A stretch of DNA of 64,000 nt from positions 558,001-622,000 of the forward strand of contig JAVTVJ010000033.1 of assembly GCA_034509425.1 (NCBI GenBank). The letters run 5' to 3'. Under the pieces are notes generated by a model, which worked only from the letters and a program-made list of their open reading frames with translations, did not search any database and was not told where the DNA came from. A program made the position numbers and the translations under genes. The stretch is from Eopsaltria australis (lineage: Eukaryota > Chordata > Aves > Passeriformes > Petroicidae). The first letter of the stretch is position 1. Each line of letters starts with the position of its first letter. Below are positions 1 through 11,600 of this stretch, in pieces.

Positions 1-544
1 AGAAAGAAATGGAGAGGTGGGAGAAAGAGGGGTGGTCTGAGGAGTTTGTTCTGGTTTTTTTTGTTTGTTTGTTTTTTTCTCTTTGTCTTAGGTGTATTAA
101 TAAACTTTGTATATGCTCTATAAAGTTTCAGTCTGCTTTGCCTACTCCTAATCCTCATCTCACAGCAAACATCAGGTAAATTTTGGTAAGTGTGCTGGCA
201 TTTGGCCAGAACCTCAAATAGGCGAGCTGAAAACCACTACAATCTTAAACCACCTTCCCTCTACCCCTCCCTCCCTTCCTCCTGAGCTCATCTTTACTCC
301 TGATTTGGAGGACTGTGCTGGCTCACTTATCCAATGAGGTGAAAGGTAGTAAACAGACTGGAAATGGGAATCAAATTTACATTGTGTTCCAACTTTATGC
401 TTCAGTTTTTATATCATGCTTGCATAGTGATTTCAGTATGCTGCTGTATTGTTTTGTTAAACCAAAACCCCATGTAGTTTCACATATCTTCAAAGAAGTA
501 AATTTGGTATTCAAATATTAAACTCCTGTAATTTGGAATATCTA
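1..544. other. AT-rich non-coding sequence, no gene seen
   Basis: There is no recognisable coding or RNA gene here. A short T-rich tract with GTTT repeats lies at about 55-78, and a pyrimidine-rich stretch lies at about 258-282. The open frame at 315-521 has no recognisable motif and is probably chance. Confidence 0.6.
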
Positions 545-1176
545 TGTGATGAGTTGACCGTGACTGGCTGATGAGTTCCCACAAAGATGCTCTCACACTC
601 CAAATCCTCAGCAGTACAAGGGGAGAAAATGAGATAAAAAACTTGTGAGTGAAGATGTCAAGATAAAGGCAAAAAAGGAATAAAATTATGAGGAAAGAAA
701 AAAAAAAAAAAAAGAAAACCAAGGGTCACATGCAGAAACAAAGAAAAAGTTCTTCTACTTCCATCAGCAGATGATATCTAGCCAGTTCCTGAGAAGAAGG
801 GCCTCAAGTAGCATAAGAGTTGCTTTGGAAGATAGATTTCTTAATATTTATTGTCTTACACTCTTTTCTCTTAGCTTTTATTGCTCAGCCTGATGTCATA
901 TGGCACAGAGTGTCCCTTTGGTTGGTTTTTATCTGTTGTCCTGGCTGTGTCCTTCCTGTCTTACCTCTTGCCCACCATCAGCCTCGTGACTTCTGGGAAG
1001 GTTTGGGGAAGGGTGTGTTCTGGGCTGGAGAGGCAGCACCGATGCAGTGCCAGCACTGTTCAGCAGTAGCCAAAACTCTCGTGTCTTGGGGATTCTGTTC
1101 TAACTACCAACACACAGAACTGCACTGTATGGGCTGAAGGAGGAAAGTTAACTCCATCCCAGGCAGACCTAGCACA
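545..1176 (-). mobile_element. Solo ERV LTR, family A (avian, ERVL-like)
   Basis: This is a degraded solo LTR of an avian endogenous retrovirus that I recognise from memory; the exact family name is not certain. On the plus strand it starts TGTGATGAG and ends CTAGCACA, giving the TG...CA ends expected of an LTR. In between are the family landmarks: a GAGATAAAA segment near 631, a segment near 754-835 that matches the family middle, TTTATTGCTCAGC near 877, GTCCCTTTGG near 911, and AAGTTAACTCCATCCC near the end. The poly(A)-signal side of this family lies on the opposite strand, so the LTR is placed on minus. The 5 bases before it (ATCTA) and after it (AGCTA) agree at four of five positions, which fits a mutated 5-bp target duplication. 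No internal retroviral region adjoins it. An A-run at 698-713 lies inside. Open frames across it, such as 820-1137, are not genes. Confidence 0.72.
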
Positions 1177-2000
1177 AGCTAAAAGAACCAGGTCAGAGAG
1201 TAACAGACCGTGACACATTCAGACTGGAGAATTAAAAGATATTTTGTATTGCCACATTAATTAATGAGATTTAATTATGTCTAATGGACAGGATTTAATT
1301 ATGATGTTATTCAACATCAAATGTCTCTAAATCCGCAGCAGTGGTTTCTCACTAAGCCAGGCATTGATTTGTCTTAGGGATTAGTTCTCAGTCATTCTCT
1401 TATAATTTATCTTGTTTTGGTTTAATTGTCAGATTATAACAGATCAGGAGGTGGAAGCTGTATGTGGAGGAGGCTTCTCAGTTTATGTTAAGAGTGATAT
1501 AAGTATTCAGAAAAATAATAGCCTTGAGAGACAGAAGGTGCCAGGCAGAATTTATTGGAAATGAGCCCTGGATCAAATCAATTAGAGAAAATGGCAAATA
1601 AAAGATTTGCAGTAGAAAAGGGTATGAAGACATCTGTGAGCATTAGAAATGTGTAATTGATAATGTGCTGCACGTTACAAGGTTTGCAAGAAGTGTTCTG
1701 TTTACATCAGAATCACTTGCCACCTTTTTTGCAAGAGACAACTTGGCTGATAACACAGGAAAAAATGTGATGAGGAAAAAAGGTGGACAGGCAGAGGGAA
1801 GCTGTGTACAAGAGAGTGATTACTGAAAATAATAAAGAATATGTTAATAAAATAAAATGCAATGCACTGATGTTGACTAGAGGCAGTGAGATAATTAAAA
1901 AAACCCCAAAACTGAATAGAGAAAAACAAAAGAAAGTTAATAAATGGAAAAGTGACAACATAAAAATATAATTAAAAGATCCATAGATCTAGGATAAATA

Positions 2001-2095
2001 GAAGGAAAAAAAACCAAGACCAAAACCAGAAAAAAAAAACCAAACAAAATACCCCCAAAAATCCACAGGAAGAAACAACCAGAGAAAAAAAAACC
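2001..2095. repeat. A-rich low-complexity tract
   Basis: This stretch is made of A-runs of about 8-10 bases broken by CC and AC steps, such as AAAACCAAGACC. It shows no longer period and no sign of a gene. Confidence 0.75.
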
Positions 2096-2954
2096 ACTAG
2101 GAGCAACTATGAATATAAAAGGAATTAAGAGGAAGGTGATGAATAACAGACTTAAAGATCTTGAGAGATGCTTCTACTTTATGATGTAATTGACTCAAAA
2201 GAAATGTAATTTCATTTTTTCTCTTGTCTTGTTGCAATATTTATATTGATTCTCCCAAGCTAATGAGGTATAGCCTGGGTAGTAAAATGTTGAATCAGAG
2301 GACACATTTAAATGAGATGTCAAGAAGAAAATATGGAACACCATTACTCCCTTCAGTCCAGGATGCCTCTAAGTGTAAGAAAAGCAAATGTCAAAAAACC
2401 CTTGACCACTTTTCTTATCAATTATGTAGTTTCCTTCTTTTTTTTATACTGCAAATCTAATCCAAAACTTAAAAAAAAGTTAATTTTCTCTTAAAAATAT
2501 CATCTTCATGTAGCTGCTGAACATTAGTAAAAATGTTCTCAAATCCAAAACTTTAGCAGACATTGGCATGACTGAATATTTGTTTTAAAAATCTTGCCAG
2601 AGTACATAAATTATTTGCTATTCATTATTCACTATTCAACATTTGCTGTTCATTATTCATTCATATACTACAACAACTAGCTGCTCCATTGTAAGAATGC
2701 AAATGGATAGATTCTATAGCTTAGATAGTTGGAGTCTGTCAATTAGATAGATGTAATATCATGGTGATGTAGATGACTAATCACACATTATGAATACTGA
2801 ACAGCAAACAGTCAAAATTAACATTTTGGAAAGAGCCCATAGACCAGAAGTTGCTTGTCCAAACTATTTGCCCAATACTTAAAAATAACTAGACGTCAGG
2901 ATTGGCTTCTGAATTATTCATGAACAGAAAGCAAGGCTAAAGGCCGATTTCTAA

Positions 2955-2995
2955 CCCTTTAAAAATCAATGGAAAGATTCCCACTGGCTTCAAAT
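2955..2995. repeat. Possible fragment of ancient amniote interspersed repeat
   Basis: The words AATCAATGGAAAGATTCCCA and CTGGCTTCAAATAA resemble a repeat scattered through reptile and bird genomes, in which a TCAATGG word is followed by a CCCAYTGRCTTCA word. The match is short and from memory. The longer trace at 5521-5640 shares the same style of words. Confidence 0.3.
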
Positions 2996-4425
2996 AATGT
3001 TTGAATAAGTTCTTCAAATGTGCAATTTATATTATTTACAGTAGGTATTCCAGCCACACACTGCCTCATCATACATGGTTAATAAGAATTTTGTGCTTTA
3101 GGGGAAAAGATAAAAGATGTAATCATATTTCCTCCCAAAGATATCATTTAGCAAAACTCTGGCATGGCAGCTTTTTCCTTATACCTTTCCTGTCCACTTT
3201 CGCTAAAAAAAAGAGAACTCTGTCTACCACTGAGGGGAAAAAAATGCAATACCTTTTTAAAATCAAAGAGAAGGCAAACTATTTTTGTTTATGTAAACTG
3301 AAAATAAGAATGTGACATTTAAAAGAGCATCTAACACCTGTGCACTCATCCTGATCTGTGGGACTGACTATGGCTAGTTTAGTCTTGATGCAATTTACAT
3401 AGTTGAGCCGTGAAAGTAGTTCACTGGTTTTGATCTTTCCATACTGAGACAAACATGTCAATTACAGTTTGTTTTCTTGAAGCCAAAACTGTGGTGCTTT
3501 GCATTGTTTAGTACAGTAAAAACTGAAAGAATCTGATGTTTGTTCTGAAAAGCTTATGATCTAATTGATCTTCACATGAGAAAAATGAAAAGGTCTTGCA
3601 CTGAAGCTTATGGAACTCTTACACTGATTAGAGTCCAATTCAAGATCTATGATGAAAGCTTTTCTTTTGATCTCTACACTAAAAAGATTATTCAGAAGCA
3701 GAGTGATATCTAAGAGACTAAGTGTTTTTGCTAAACTGTGTCAACAACTTTTCTTTAAAGCTTAGAGAAAATGCAGTAGTGGGTAGGATTCATCCTCAAG
3801 CACCAGTAACTGCTCTGAATGTTTTGTACATTGTCTATTTAAAGCACAGAGCAGCAGAAAACACCAGTTAATAGCAACTGCCAAAAGATTTAAAAGAAAA
3901 TTGGAGAGCTTCAGTACCTGACAATCTTTTGATGACCTCCCAGTTTTTTAAAAAGATAGGCATGCAGTACTTCTTACACTTAAATCATAGTATTACCAAG
4001 AAACATTTTATTCCCTTCACTCTTGCTTTTTCTAAATTTGGTGATTCATGAAGCAGTTTGTGAATTTTATTAAGATAATCATTCATTGCTTATGAACTGC
4101 CCTCATTAAATAAAAATAACCTATTTTTGAATAAATGAATTTATGAGGCTCATGGTTTTCTATTGAAATCAAAGAAGTTACTATTGGAAAGAGAGCTCCT
4201 GCAGTGAATTTCAAAGCTTTTGTTCAGATTTCCTATTTAAGTTGATCACATCTTTAAGGCTGATCAGAACTGGTTTCTAAGTTACTCTTTATATACAATT
4301 TTCCATCATTTGGGAATCAGGAGCACCATCAATGGAAATACAATGCAATACCATATTTTTTTCTAATACTTGCTGAAAGTTCAGAGCACAGCTTTGCAAA
4401 TATTTTTGATTTATCTGAAACTTTG

Positions 4426-4543
4426 AAAAAAAAAATAAAATCAAACCCCCTAACACCCACCCCCCACCCAAAAAAAAAAAAAAACCAAAAGAAAAACAGA
4501 CAAAAACAAACAAACAAACAAACAAAAAAAAAACAAAAAGAAA
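4426..4543. repeat. A-rich tract with (CAAA)n
   Basis: An A10 run, a C-rich spacer (CACCCCCCACCC) and an A15 run are followed by a (CAAA)n stretch at about 4506-4523 and more A-runs. Open frames on the minus strand across it (4289-4562) encode only F, L and G-rich low-complexity peptide and are not genes. Confidence 0.85.
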
Positions 4544-5520
4544 ACAAGTCTGGGTGATCCAACTAAAAGACAGGCAGGTAGGAGGTCAGTGAAAGAAAAA
4601 CACTGTTTTGATCAGTTCACAAAACAGTTTTGGTATGTCTTAACTGCCTCAAACATGCGCTGATTTTTACATGTCAGTTTACTGAGAAAGCAGCACCAAT
4701 GACATGAAATAAAATTAGAATACAGCCAAGTTCCTGTGTGTCCTTTAGCAGTATGTTTATTTTAGGTGGACACTTAATTCATAAGGCTAGAGCAGACACT
4801 GTTTTCTGGTGTAAAACGACACTTGGGGAAAATGGGAATTTGCCTTGGACTAAAAAGGTGAGAGGATGCATTAGTAGAAACAGTGGGAGCTGTAGGCTGT
4901 GGACTGTACTGTTTTGAAGAGTGAGACTCTTTTAGCAGACTAGGATATAGCAGGCTTGTCTTGGAGTCTATGTAAGACTTCAAAGGAAGATAAAGCTGCT
5001 TTTGTGGGAATAGAAAAGGAATGTATATATTTCAGGACAAGCCCTTCAGAAGAATGAAATACTCCAGTTGCCTCATTTGGCCACTTTTAATCATTAATGT
5101 AGGAAAGATTTTTGAAACAACGTGTAAAACTAGTGATACCAGAAAATCTCAGCAAATTCACCTGTGTTTTTTTCACATAAACAACTTGAAATTCTCCCAC
5201 AAGTTATAAAGAATGATAAAACTGCAGTCAAAGATGTGTTTTATCAGATGATGGAAAAGCATCCCTGGTTTGGAAACTTTGGGGTGAAAAAGCTGTTGGT
5301 CTTGAGACTACAATGTCCTTTGAGGTTTTTGTCTTTTGGAAAGCATAGAATCATGGTTTTATTAATTTTATTGGTTTGCTTGTTCTTTTAAGAATATAAG
5401 TTTAATTTATGACCTTACTACACGGGAGACAGGAACTGAGACAGTAGGAAGAACCTTACAAACCAGCAAGCTACCTGGAATTCATCCTGAAATATTAATT
5501 ATACATCTGGCAGTACAAAA

Positions 5521-5640
5521 AGCCTGATTCATAGCCCATTGAAATAAATTAATTATGTATCTGGCAGACTCCAAAATCCACTGAAGCCAAAGGAAGTCTT
5601 AGGAGTCTTTGACTCCACTGGGCTCTGGATCAAACTGCAG
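5521..5640. repeat. Degraded ancient amniote repeat
   Basis: The words GCCTGATTCATAGCCCATTG at the left and CTCCACTGGGCTCTGGATCA at the right are roughly inverted relative to each other. They resemble an old repeat, widespread in reptiles and birds, whose ends read as CCTGATCC...GGATCAGG. Inside and just before it, TTAATTATACATCTGGCAG (about 5496) and TTAATTATGTATCTGGCAG (about 5550) form a near-perfect direct repeat about 54 bases apart. The family assignment is from memory. Confidence 0.4.
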
Positions 5641-8600
5641 GAGGACGAGCAGAATTAGACGGAGAGGAACAGATCACCAGTGCTGCTGAGAGCAGAGCAA
5701 ACTCAGATCAAGGAGATCAAAGCAGCAGGTGGCAGTGTGTAAACACCCCCAGGCCCTCAGAAATGGTCTCTAACACTGGAGGGAAGGGGAGGGGAGGGGG
5801 TGTACCTCCCACGGAATTTGTAAGTGACCTATCTATTTTCACTCTCTGTAAATCTCAGTGAGGGGTGGCTAAGGATTTTGAAACAAACAGCTTCTTGGTG
5901 AATGGATAAAGGTACAAAATCTCAGCTTGGTTGCTGGGTATGATCACACCTAGGTTTCAGCAACCATGTGCCTCTCATCAGAGCTCTGCCTAAGGCTCCT
6001 GGACAGTAAACAGGCAGTCCAGCTAAATTTGAATGATGACAGCTAAAAGCTGCATGTCTTCCCCATTACAGGAAGGTATGGACGGAATAATGAGAAGTTC
6101 ACACCAGGCTGGGGGAGGTCTTTTTTGCAGAAATCTCTTGGCATCATCTAGCCATCGTCGTTGTCATTAAAACACAGGTTTTGAGGACTAAAATTAAAAT
6201 CTGCTTGATACTCCTGGGGAATGGAGCTTAGAGTTATTAATGTCTTCAGATAGAAGAAAACAATAAAAGAATTAAGATGAGCAGAAACACCACCAAGATT
6301 TGTCTGTGCTTTCCTGCTTGTGCACTGCTTGCACATGATTCTTTACTGAACAATGGGCAGAGATTTCTTTGTTTTTTGCCTTTGAAAGTCAAGGCAAGTC
6401 AATTATTTAAAATTGTTTGATTAAAGCATGGTATAATGTCTTTTCAGTATTCAATCTCTGAGATGTTTGCAGAACAAGGGACAGTTATTAAACCGTAAAA
6501 CATACATGTGAAAATACATGAGAGCAAAATAAAACTAACACCCAAAACGGACCATAAATATTTCTGATCTCACAGTGTACTGGTATTCACTGAGAAAGAA
6601 TTATTTTTCTTCATAATAGCTTGTATAGGGGTAGTTTTTGGATTTGTGATGACATTGTGTTCAGCTAAGGGAAGTAGGAGGATGTTTGGAGTGATGATCT
6701 TTGTCTTCTGAAGTCGACACTACATGTGACGAAGCCCTGCTTTCCTGGAGATGTCTGGACACCTGCCTGCCCTTTAATTTCATGGTAGAAATATGATATT
6801 TCTTGCAATATTATACACACAGCAGTGTGAGACAAAAGGAAAAAAAAATAAAAGGAAAATAACAATTGTAAGGTTCATCACAATGGCTATGAAAATAGGA
6901 AGTCCCCAGGAAAATTTGTAGCAGTGAAACAGTAAGAAATATGGATGGAGGTCTACCATGACCTTAACAAGACTTTGAGATTACTAACAGGAAAAATCTA
7001 CAGTAAATACTATTTGGTGTAGTTTAGTGTATTCTGTATTTCTGAAGATGGATAATTTATGTTTTATCTTTAAAAAAGCAAAAACCTATGTCTGCAGTCC
7101 TATTGATTATAGTTTGCTGGGGGATTTGTTGTTGGGTTGTTTTGGTTTTTTTTAATTGGGGTGGTGGTGCAAATTAATCTTATATGATTAAATGCTAGAT
7201 TTAATTATTTGAAGTATTATAAATGTGCAAAAGAAACTTTCTATGTTGAGTAAACATTTCTTCAGAAATTGCCAAAAATAAGAAAATTCATGTTTGGAGA
7301 AAAAAAAAATGAGATGATATTTTGGGGTTTTAAAAATAAATACGTTTAATGTTTAGACTATTTTCCCTCCAGAATGTATAGAAATGGTACATACACATCA
7401 ATTATTATGAAATCTTTAGTGCTAATCTTATGGTACTAACTGTTTATAAATACATATGCATTGTCATTCTTATTGTCTGGACTGAAATACTATGAAAGAG
7501 ACTCAGATTTTTCAAGACTATGATTTGAGCACTTTTAATTACTGCTTATATAACAGGAGATTACGATAGACTCTTACCTTCAGTAATATTATTTATCAGT
7601 GATGTAACTACATATAAATAAATGAAACTGGATTACATCAGAATTGAGCTGTTTCAGTAATAATGCTACTTATCTGCACCCAAAGACTAAAACTGTTCCA
7701 TTTCCATGAGACTGAAATGAAACATGAATCGAGGAAAGATTTCAGAAGTCTCTTAGATAAATCAAAAATACTATAACCATAAAGGTCTTCAGGTCTGTTT
7801 TAGATATACTCCCAAAGCAAATTCTTGAAGTTTTCCATATAAAATCAATGTTTAGTGTATGGATAAGAGGCACAGTATACTCCATCTATGAAATGTTTTT
7901 TTTTTATACACCCCTGTAATTAATTTTTTATATTTTCTGAAATGATCATGATCTTGCCCTGCTCAGTAATGCTTCTTCTGCTGTGGGATGATTTCTGTGT
8001 ATTTTAAATAAAAATGTACTTTTTAAAATCAGAGTGCAAAACCAAGGATTCTGACTTCTCTTGGAAATATAGCAAAGTTTAAAATTGAAGGATTTTATGC
8101 TAAAATGATGTGGTCTAATTATCCATATGCTACCTCACCTAGTTATTCACCATAATTTATGACTATTGCTTCATTGTTCATTACACATTTTATGAATTAA
8201 TGCAGAAAAAAATAGAAATAGCTGAATACCAAGAGAAATATGAAATCTATTAAAGAACTAACTTAGAAACATGAATCTTTTGAATATTGAAAAGCTACGC
8301 GATATAATTTAGCAAATGCCAAAACCAGTATTAAAACCGTATTGGTTTCCATCACTTCTGTGTATTGGTTCACTGTGAGGGTTGTAAATATAAATGTAAA
8401 TGCTTGGTAATGATTTTAAATAAAGCTAAAATCAAAGAAGAAATCACGGGAATAACTTACACTAACCAAACAAAAAATTATAACAAATAACACCATGTCA
8501 ATGCTCCAGTGCTGTAATGATTTTAAATTAGAAAAGCAACATTTACAGAACAGGTTGCTCATTTAACATTTTTAGGATCTGTCAATAAGATAACTTTTGG

Positions 8601-11600
8601 CATGAAACAGACTATTTGTTTTGATTAAAGGAAAATCTCTCAATGAAAATACTCAAGCAAATACCAGGAGGGATTCTTGACTTGTGCAGTGCCTAGAGCA
8701 TTCCTACATATCACAAGGGCTTGAGAAAGAAGCAAACAATGCTTGAGGGTCTGAAAAAATGTCAATGTGGTATGTAGATAGGTTGTTGAGGTTACTGAAG
8801 AATATTGTTTGAACAAAGGGTGGAAAGAGATCTGATTAGGGGAGCTAGAGATCTGATTAACTCCTTGGCTGCACTGTGTGTGGCTATTTACAAAGTGCCA
8901 CTTGATGGGTGGTAAGAGTGCTCTTACTGAAATAATTTTTTTGAAGGGTCATTCATGATGAGTAAAGCAGGTATCACATAATGCATAACACAGAACAGCT
9001 GTTTATGAGGGGCTTGTATTGACGTTTTTGCTTTTGTTAATGGGGGTGAGCTTTTTGTTTGTTTGGCTGGTTGGTTGGTTAATTTTTTTGTGGTTTTCTC
9101 CTGTTAAAAATAGTCACGTCTATGAAGGGTACTGTGCACAAGTCAGCTTGTTCCATTCTGGTGCATATTTTGTGTCTTTGGAGACATTTGCAGGCAAGAG
9201 AAATACAATTCATGCCAACAGTATAATGACTACAGCAATACAGGCCATCACGTGCTTCCCTAATAAGTAAAAATATGTTATGTTTGCTATTCTGGTTTAC
9301 TTTGGCTGCTACAAAGTCTCTAAATTGACCTTGCAAGGAGGTAAGGTGCCATCTGGATGAGGGGTAAATCTCTTCAGGGACAATGTGGGCATAAAGTATT
9401 GTGTTTGATTACTTTTATTCTAAAAGTTAAGAAAAACCAACAAACCCGCTATATGATCTTTTAAAAAATAAATGGCATCAAGGAAGATATTATAGAATCA
9501 TATTATTTAGGATCACATTAAAAGGTGAATATTATTGTCAAGGTCATGTGCTTTTTTTTCTCTGCCAGAAAATCACAAATGCGCCAATACTAAGATATCT
9601 TTCTGGATAAAGGGGTGTATTCTGATTTGGATATTTTTTTGATTCATTTTTTTGCTTCAAGCCTAGCACTTCAGTTTTGAAATGTGAAAATTAAAAAAAA
9701 TACTAATTAATTAAGTATAACATAGATATGATATAATATATATTACAGGTATATCCTGAATAGAAAATAGACATTAAAGGTAACCAGATTATAGACCTAA
9801 GTCAGAAACAGATGAGAGATTTTATGAAAGCACAGAGGGGAAGAAGGAAGTCCTTGTCATACTGCAAGTATATGACCTAATATTTCTTCAGTTTTGGCAC
9901 ATTTGAAATATTTGAGTTGAAAGTAACTATTTCTATTCATATTGTTTAAAGGGTAGACTGATTAATAACTCCAACATAGGTCATAACTTCTGCTTTAAAC
10001 AACTTGAATTCTTATTAACTTCAACCACCTTGGATTGATGCTTGCATGCTGACTGCCCCATTAAAGGAACAAGCTCATATGTAGATCAAGTTGAATATTG
10101 TCATTATTTGTATGGAGGTCTTGATAGCTCATTTTTGGAATGTGGGCACACAAGTGTCCAAAAATGTTCATTTGCCACTGTAAAGCTATTATCCTTGATT
10201 GCACAGAATCTGTTCCAGTCAGCAAGATCTTTTCAACAATTTGAAATAAAGTGTTCAGAAAATAATTCACAAGAGTGAAGAAGATTGTATCAGTATTGTT
10301 TTCCTAAGAGTAAGACACAAAGAAGTCATATAATGTTAGAGACACCATCCCTAGTTACCTAAATTTTCAAGAGATGGGCCAAGATATGAGTTTATTCCAC
10401 CACAGTGTAAATCACCAAAAGGGTTTGAGAGCTGATGACAGCTAAAGCCTGACATACTGAAAATGTTAGTTGTTATGCTTTTATTTTCCTGTTCCACCAA
10501 TGTTCTTTTGGATCAAAATGTAACTACATTGTATCTCCTGTGAACTATTGCATTTTGCTTACACATATTTTTACAGAAACTTTTTGCTTGTATTTGTGAA
10601 AGAATCGGTTTTGAGAGTATTTGATAATCAAGTTCTGGAAATAAGAGCATCTGATTTATCTGACCCATCACACGAGACAATTCAAATTACAACATTTGCC
10701 AATAATTCAAAATGTAAACAACATCAATATCATCAACGTGCTTAGTAAATCTAAATAAAATTTAAATCATCTCTAAATATAATGACAACATGCAGTTCAG
10801 TGTTATAAATAAATTTATATACATAATATGAATATATTGACAACATACAGTTCTGAATATTTCTCCATCGTAAGGGTATTAAAATAATAATTTTTAAAAA
10901 TATTTAAACATTCATTTGTTGTGCATGGGTCACTCATATCTATACAATAACACATAATACAAAGTAGTCCTGATCTTACACTGGCTATATGTCCCACATG
11001 TCAATATTCCTAACACTCACATGCTAAGAGTTCCTATATAATTAATGTGTTCCTTGTTTTCCACAGCAGAACCCTATGCACTGTCTTATAGCTATTTTTA
11101 TACTCCCAAATGGCTTCATCTTTTGATCTTCCTCTGTTATTTCAATTTTCTAGCGCTCTTGCTCTCTTCAGAAATACCTACACCAGTAGAAAAATAGCCA
11201 TTTTCAGGAAAGGCATTAATACAAAAAACTTGTTTCCACTATGCAGATATCTGCCTAACCCATCTGGTCTTTCCTATTTCTATTTCAATATTTGTCTTGT
11301 TATTCCCACCTCAACTTCTTCCCTCACAGCTCACAATTTTTTATAGTCCAAAATAGACCTTATTGCAGTTCTGTCACTTATTGTCAAAAAGATTATGCAA
11401 ATGCATCTCTGGCCCTATATGAAGCTTCACTTTTCTTCAAAGCAATATGACAGATGTGCTTATGGCTGGCAGCCATACCCTTAAGCCAAAGCAGTGATTG
11501 TTCCTGCCTGAACTGATTGGCCTTTTACCTGTATTGTGTTTTCACAGGCTTTTAAAAGCGAGTTGGAACCAGGTCTTAAGCAGGAGGGCAAATGAGCGCC

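Larger units (their letters stand above)
1177..5520. other. AT-rich non-coding sequence with simple repeats
   Basis: No gene is recognisable in this block. A-rich low-complexity tracts lie at 2001-2095 and 4426-4543, described separately. A short stretch at about 2955-2995 (CAATGGAAAGATTCCCACTG) resembles a fragment of an ancient amniote repeat. The open frames here, up to 104 codons at 3001-3315, have no motif I recognise and are what chance gives in AT-rich DNA. Confidence 0.6.

Noticed and set aside
4289..4562. F- and G-rich open frames on minus
   Set aside because: They are translations of the A-rich and (CAAA)n low-complexity tract.
9490..9545. ATAGAATCATATTATTTAGG considered as a minus-strand CR1 3' end
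   Set aside because: Only the octamer-like start fits; the following bases do not continue as CR1, so chance is as likely.
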